Assembly: GCF_947539375.1 (NCBI RefSeq)
Contig: NZ_OX443569.1
Coordinates: 1,984,001 to 2,048,000 of the forward strand
Direction of reading: 5' to 3'
Source of the DNA: Lactobacillus isalae
GTDB lineage: Bacteria; Bacillota; Bacilli; Lactobacillales; Lactobacillaceae
Length of the DNA stretch: 64,000 nucleotides
Shown here: piece by piece, positions 60,363-64,000 of the stretch
How positions within the stretch are numbered: the first letter of the stretch is position 1
Layout of the letters: each line of letters begins with the position of its first letter
Notes under the pieces: generated by a model
What the model was told of the DNA's origin: nothing
What the model saw: the letters and a program-made list of their open reading frames with translations, nothing else
The model's database searches: none
Made by a program: the position numbers and the translations under genes

Positions 60363-61964
60363 GTGAATAATAAAATACATAAGATAAGCCTGTTTTCAGC
60401 GATAATGCTAGCACTTAATTCGTTAATTGGATCTGGATGGCTATTTGGTGCAGGTTCGGCTGCTAGAATTGCAGGCCCAGCAGCTATTTTATCTTGGATA
60501 ATTGGTGCGGTTATTATTATTTCTGTTGCCTTAACCTATGTTGAACTAGGAACTATGTTTCCAGAAAGTGGGGGCATGAGTAAATATGCCCAGTATAGCC
60601 ATGGGCCAATGCTTGGGTTTATTGCTGCCTGGGCTAATTGGATTTCTTTAGTGACCTTAGTGCCTATGGAAGCTGTAGCGGCAGTTCAGTATATGAGTAC
60701 TTGGCCGTGGAAGTGGGCAAATTGGACGCATCACTTTATGCAAGATGGAAATATTACCACGCCTGGCTTATTAGTAGTATTTGCGTTTATGATTATTTTT
60801 ACTCTGATTAACTTTTGGTCAATTAAGATTATGACGCACTTTACTAACTTGATTTCTGTCTTTAAAATATTGCTGCCGACACTTACGGTTATTATGCTAT
60901 TTGCATCAAGTTTTCACCCTGAAAATTTTGGACATAATGCTCAAACCTTTATGCCGTATGGAAGTAGAGCAATTTTTGAAGCAGTATCAGGCGCAGGAAT
61001 TATTATGTCTTATGATGCCTTTCAGACTGTTATTAACATTGGGGGAGAATTAAAAAATCCCCGTAAAAATATCGTACGTGGTGTTTTAATCTCTATGTTT
61101 ATAACAGCAGCAATTTATATTTTGCTCCAAGTAGCCTTTATCGGGGCGATAGATCCAGCAATGCTGGCTAAAAATTCATGGCATGGGGTTAATTTCGCTT
61201 CTCCATTTGCAGATATTGCAATTCTTTTGGGAATTAATTGGCTAGTAATTTTGCTTTATATGGATGCATTTGTCTCTCCATTTGGAACAGGAGTAGCTTT
61301 TGTTGCGACTGCTTCTAGAGCACTAGCAGCAATGACGCATACTAAACATTTACCAGCGTGGCTAGGTAGACTTAATCGTCGTTATTTGGTACCTCGGTTT
61401 GCGATGATTGCTGATCTAATTTTGGCAACGATTTTAGTTAGTGTTTTTAGAAATTGGAATTTATTAGCAACAGTTATTGCGTGTGCAACTTTGATTGCTT
61501 ATTTAACTGGACCAGTTACAACGATCACATTGAGAAAGATAGCACCGAACTTAGAAAGACCTTATAAGCCTGCGTATATGAAATGGTTTGCGCCACTTAC
61601 CTTTGTCTTGACTAGTTTAGCTATTTACTGGACAATGTGGCCAACAACTATTCAAGTTATTTTTGTAATTGTTTTAGGAATTCCGGTTTATTTCTATTAT
61701 GAAATTAGATATCAAAAAAGAAATTTCAAATCACAGTTTAAGCATGCTGCCTGGCTTTTAGGATATTTAGTGTTTATTTCAATTATGTCTTATTGCGGAA
61801 GCGATGGTTTTGGGGGCCAAAATTGGATTGCATACCCATGGGACTTTTTAGTAATTGTAATTGCTTCATTAATTTTCTACAAACTTGCAATTGATACTGG
61901 TCTAAAAGAAATTGATCCTGCTGCTATAAAAGTAAATGAAAAAATTAAGCTTGAAGATGAGTAG
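60363..61964 (+). CDS. APC-family amino acid permease
   Basis: 533 residues with 12-14 membrane helices. Helix 1 LFSAIMLALNSLIGSGWLFGAG carries the unwound GSGW substrate loop; ALTYVELGTMFPESGGMSKYAQ and the cytoplasmic GGELKNPRKNIVRG are APC hallmarks. Probably imports an amino acid; the subgroup (YjeM/aspartate-like, long C-terminal half) is not certain. Start GTG at 60363 or 60351; 60363 has the better-placed GTGGG but neither is strong. Single gene. Confidence 0.85.
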   Translation: MNNKIHKISLFSAIMLALNSLIGSGWLFGAGSAARIAGPAAILSWIIGAVIIISVALTYVELGTMFPESGGMSKYAQYSHGPMLGFIAAWANWISLVTLVPMEAVAAVQYMSTWPWKWANWTHHFMQDGNITTPGLLVVFAFMIIFTLINFWSIKIMTHFTNLISVFKILLPTLTVIMLFASSFHPENFGHNAQTFMPYGSRAIFEAVSGAGIIMSYDAFQTVINIGGELKNPRKNIVRGVLISMFITAAIYILLQVAFIGAIDPAMLAKNSWHGVNFASPFADIAILLGINWLVILLYMDAFVSPFGTGVAFVATASRALAAMTHTKHLPAWLGRLNRRYLVPRFAMIADLILATILVSVFRNWNLLATVIACATLIAYLTGPVTTITLRKIAPNLERPYKPAYMKWFAPLTFVLTSLAIYWTMWPTTIQVIFVIVLGIPVYFYYEIRYQKRNFKSQFKHAAWLLGYLVFISIMSYCGSDGFGGQNWIAYPWDFLVIVIASLIFYKLAIDTGLKEIDPAAIKVNEKIKLEDE

Positions 61965-62081
61965 GAATTAATGGCCCTACTAGAAAATAGCTTGAATTAT
62001 AGTTTGAAAGGTGCTATTCTTAACTAGTCGTAAAATAATCTATGATCTGAAATATTGGTCATGGCAAAGGAGTATTAAACA

Positions 62082-62333
62082 ATGAGAAAAGGGATTCATC
62101 CAGATTACCAAGAAGTTGTTTTCATGGACTCAGCAACTGGTGCTAAGTTCGTAGCTGGTTCTACTTTAAAGCCAGAAGAAACAATTGAATTCGAAGGTAA
62201 GACTTATCCATTAGTTCGTGTTGAAGTTTCTTCAGATTCTCACCCATTCTACACTGGCAAGCAAAAGTTTGCACAAGCAGATGGTCGTATCGAAAAATTC
62301 AACAAGAAGTACGGTATGTCTTCAAAGAACTAA
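62082..62333 (+). CDS. rpmE2: 50S ribosomal protein L31 type B
   Basis: 83 residues, [45 protein letters not shown]. Lacks the CxxC pairs of the zinc form, so this is the zinc-free paralogue. AAAGGAG before the ATG, terminator directly after. Confidence 0.96.
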   Translation: MRKGIHPDYQEVVFMDSATGAKFVAGSTLKPEETIEFEGKTYPLVRVEVSSDSHPFYTGKQKFAQADGRIEKFNKKYGMSSKN

Positions 62334-62351
62334 TAATTCTTGGTTTTTACC

Positions 62352-62384
62352 AAAAGAGCAGCCCACTTTGGACTGCTCTTTTTT
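62352..62384 (+). terminator. intrinsic terminator of rpmE2
   Basis: aaaagagcagccc / ggactgctctttt stem (internal mismatch) and T-tract. Confidence 0.85.
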
Positions 62385-62495
62385 CATGCTTAACGTGGTA
62401 TAATTCTTAATGATATGCACGTGACCTTTTTCTTACAAGTAGAAGTAAGTATAATAGGGTTACATGCAATTTTAAGTAGGAGTAATTTATATATT

Positions 62496-63863
62496 ATGAA
62501 AATGCAACTTGCTGAGATCGCTAAAGCATTAAATAGTTCGGTTAATATGGGAGAAGATAAGGTCATCACATCTGTGGTTTTTGACTCAAGAAAAGCAACT
62601 CCCAATTCTTTGTTTATTCCCTTAGCTGGAGCAAGGGATGGACATGATTTTGTATCTAATGCAATGGCAAATGGAGCAGAAGCAACCCTGTGGAAAAAAG
62701 GTCACGAAGGAAAGCCGACAGATGTACCAGTTATTGAGGTAGATGACCCCTTAACTGCACTTCAAGCTTTGGCTAAATATTACTTGGGTAAAGTTAATCC
62801 AACTGTTGTGGGAATTACTGGATCAAATGGGAAGACTACAACTAAGGATATGGTTGCGGCTGTTTTATCTAAGAGATTTAACGTTCATAAGACACAGGCT
62901 AATTTTAATAATGAAATTGGTGTACCAGTCACGATTTTAGAGATGAAGCCATCTACTGAAATTGTAGTACTTGAGATGGGGATGGATCGTCCTGGACAAT
63001 TACATCATTTAAGTGAATTGGTAAGACCTGACGTTTGTGTAATTACCATGATTGGTGAAGCTCACATCGAATTCTTTGGTACTAGAGATAAAATCGCAGA
63101 CGCTAAGATGGAAATTACTGACTTCTTAAAGGAAGACGGTAAGTTTATTTATAATGGGGATGAACCTTTATTAGAAGAGCGTGCAGCTAAGATTAAGCAA
63201 GATAAGAGTACCTTTGGCTTTAGAGAAGAAGACACCATTTTTGCGACTACATTTAGGTCTTATATGCATCATGCTACTTTTGAAGTTAATGATTCAAAGA
63301 AGCAATTTAAGATTCCAATGATTGGTAAGCATAATGTCTCAAATGCTCTTGCAGCAATTAGTGTGGGACGTCATTTTGGTGAAAATGATGACCAAATTGC
63401 CCAAGCTTTAGCTAACTTTACCCCAACTGCAAATAGAATGCAGTGGAAAAAGGGAGATGTAGGCGAAGCAATTATGGATGATGTCTATAACTCAAACCCA
63501 ACTGCTGTCAAGGCAGTTACGACATCATTTGGTCAAGTAATGGTTGAAGATGGTGGTCGTAGAATCGCAGTTCTAGGCGATATGTTAGAACTTGGGGACG
63601 AGTCTGCAGATCTTCACGCTTCACTTGCAGATGCCTTAGATCCAGCAATTATTAACGAATTATATTTATACGGTCCAGAAATGAAGAACTTATACAATGC
63701 ACTTGTTGATAAGTATCAAGCAGCTAATTTGCACTATTATCCACAAGATGAAATGAACCATATGATTGATGACTTAAAGAATGATATTAAGCCAACTGAT
63801 ATTGTAATGCTAAAAGGATCACATGGAATGCATTTAGAAAAGGTTTTAGACCGTCTAATGTAG
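62496..63863 (+). CDS. murF: UDP-N-acetylmuramoyl-tripeptide--D-alanyl-D-alanine ligase
   Basis: Adds D-Ala-D-Ala to the UDP-MurNAc tripeptide. 455 residues from 62496 (TAGGAG upstream); the longer frame from 62415 is rejected. Three Mur ligase domains: N-terminal VVFDSRKATPNSLFIPLAGARDGHDF, central P-loop VGITGSNGKTTTKDMVA with EMGMDRPGQLHHLS, and C-terminal VYNSNPTAVKAVTTSF...VLGDMLELG. Just upstream of the helicase gene, as in other lactobacilli. Confidence 0.95.
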   Translation: MKMQLAEIAKALNSSVNMGEDKVITSVVFDSRKATPNSLFIPLAGARDGHDFVSNAMANGAEATLWKKGHEGKPTDVPVIEVDDPLTALQALAKYYLGKVNPTVVGITGSNGKTTTKDMVAAVLSKRFNVHKTQANFNNEIGVPVTILEMKPSTEIVVLEMGMDRPGQLHHLSELVRPDVCVITMIGEAHIEFFGTRDKIADAKMEITDFLKEDGKFIYNGDEPLLEERAAKIKQDKSTFGFREEDTIFATTFRSYMHHATFEVNDSKKQFKIPMIGKHNVSNALAAISVGRHFGENDDQIAQALANFTPTANRMQWKKGDVGEAIMDDVYNSNPTAVKAVTTSFGQVMVEDGGRRIAVLGDMLELGDESADLHASLADALDPAIINELYLYGPEMKNLYNALVDKYQAANLHYYPQDEMNHMIDDLKNDIKPTDIVMLKGSHGMHLEKVLDRLM

Positions 63864-63878
63864 GAAGGAATTATATTT

Positions 63879-64000
63879 TTGAAATTTTCTGAAATGAACT
63901 TAAAACCTGAGATTTTGAAAGCAATTAAGCGCTCAGGTTTTGAAGAAGCTACACCAATTCAAGAAAAGACTATTCCATTAGTTTTAGAGGGAAAAGATGT
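63879..64000 (+). CDS. cshA: DEAD-box RNA helicase (3' end outside window)
   Basis: Frame from TTG at 63879 (GGAAGGAATT upstream) encodes MKFSEMNLKPEILKAIKRSG and FEEATPIQEKTIPLVLEGKD, the Q motif and the lead-in to motif I. Open to the window end. The start of CshA-type helicases next to murF is common in Lactobacillales; only about 40 residues are visible. Confidence 0.88.
   Translation, partial: MKFSEMNLKPEILKAIKRSGFEEATPIQEKTIPLVLEGKD

Noticed and set aside
1-64000. tRNA, rRNA, insertion sequences, prophage
   Set aside because: I saw no tRNA-like clover leaf with CCA-type ends, no rRNA core, no transposase or integrase motif in any frame; a covariance-model scan would be needed to be sure about tRNAs.

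Overview
The window looks like chromosome of a low-GC homofermentative Lactobacillus of the L. gasseri / L. paragasseri / L. johnsonii group. This is inferred from codon use, strong GGAGG-type ribosome sites, the maltose-phosphorylase operon next to prs, the oxc-frc oxalate pair, a DUF3284-PTS-alpha-galactosidase operon and Lactobacillales-type small proteins. I saw no rRNA, tRNA, CRISPR array, integrase or transposase. Both ends cut genes: prs on the left, a DEAD-box helicase on the right.

Layout. 1-0.9 kb: prs. 1.06-15 kb: a complete maltose/maltodextrin regulon: malR, two GH13 enzymes, maltose phosphorylase, beta-phosphoglucomutase, the MsmK ATPase, the MalEFG importer and another GH13 glucosidase. 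Two promoters in it carry the same candidate MalR box, each followed by a cre-like site. 15-25.4 kb: housekeeping block with HD hydrolase, YwiB-like protein, rpoE (delta), pyrG with a leader that fits CTP-sensed reiterative initiation, a MurA with Asp in place of the usual catalytic Cys, xpt-pbuX under a guanine riboswitch, and guaA.

25.4-42.2 kb: an accessory zone dominated by small regulators (HxlR, three TetR, XRE, Rrf2), each beside a redox enzyme, transporter or unknown protein. Within it lies a repeated RNA-rich module: a yjdF gene with its leader RNA, a strong terminator-like inverted repeat, and a convergent type I toxin/antisense-RNA pair of the TxpA/BsrG (Hol_Tox) kind. There are two full toxin-antitoxin copies, one decayed antitoxin, one solitary antitoxin hairpin, one intact yjdF and one yjdF beheaded by a 69-base deletion. 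A frameshifted acyltransferase pseudogene sits beside the last copy.

42.3-47 kb: oxalate catabolism (oxc-frc) divergent from an AEC-family carrier. 47-50.8 kb: small conserved proteins, a DUF4097 lipoprotein with six DGDI repeats, and a C69 dipeptidase. 50.9-57.4 kb: glyA, then a LacI regulator with a PTS IIC / DUF3284 / GH36 alpha-galactosidase operon. 57.3-60.3 kb: a TrpXYZ-like ABC transporter behind a near-consensus promoter, a 16-codon Trp-containing leader ORF and two intrinsic terminators. 60.3-64 kb: APC permease, rpmE2, murF and the start of cshA.

Together the genes describe a gut-type lactobacillus that lives on maltodextrins and alpha-galactosides, salvages purines, may detoxify oxalate, and carries a recombining patch of toxin-antitoxin and riboswitch modules. 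All family assignments come from reading motifs; no database search was run.
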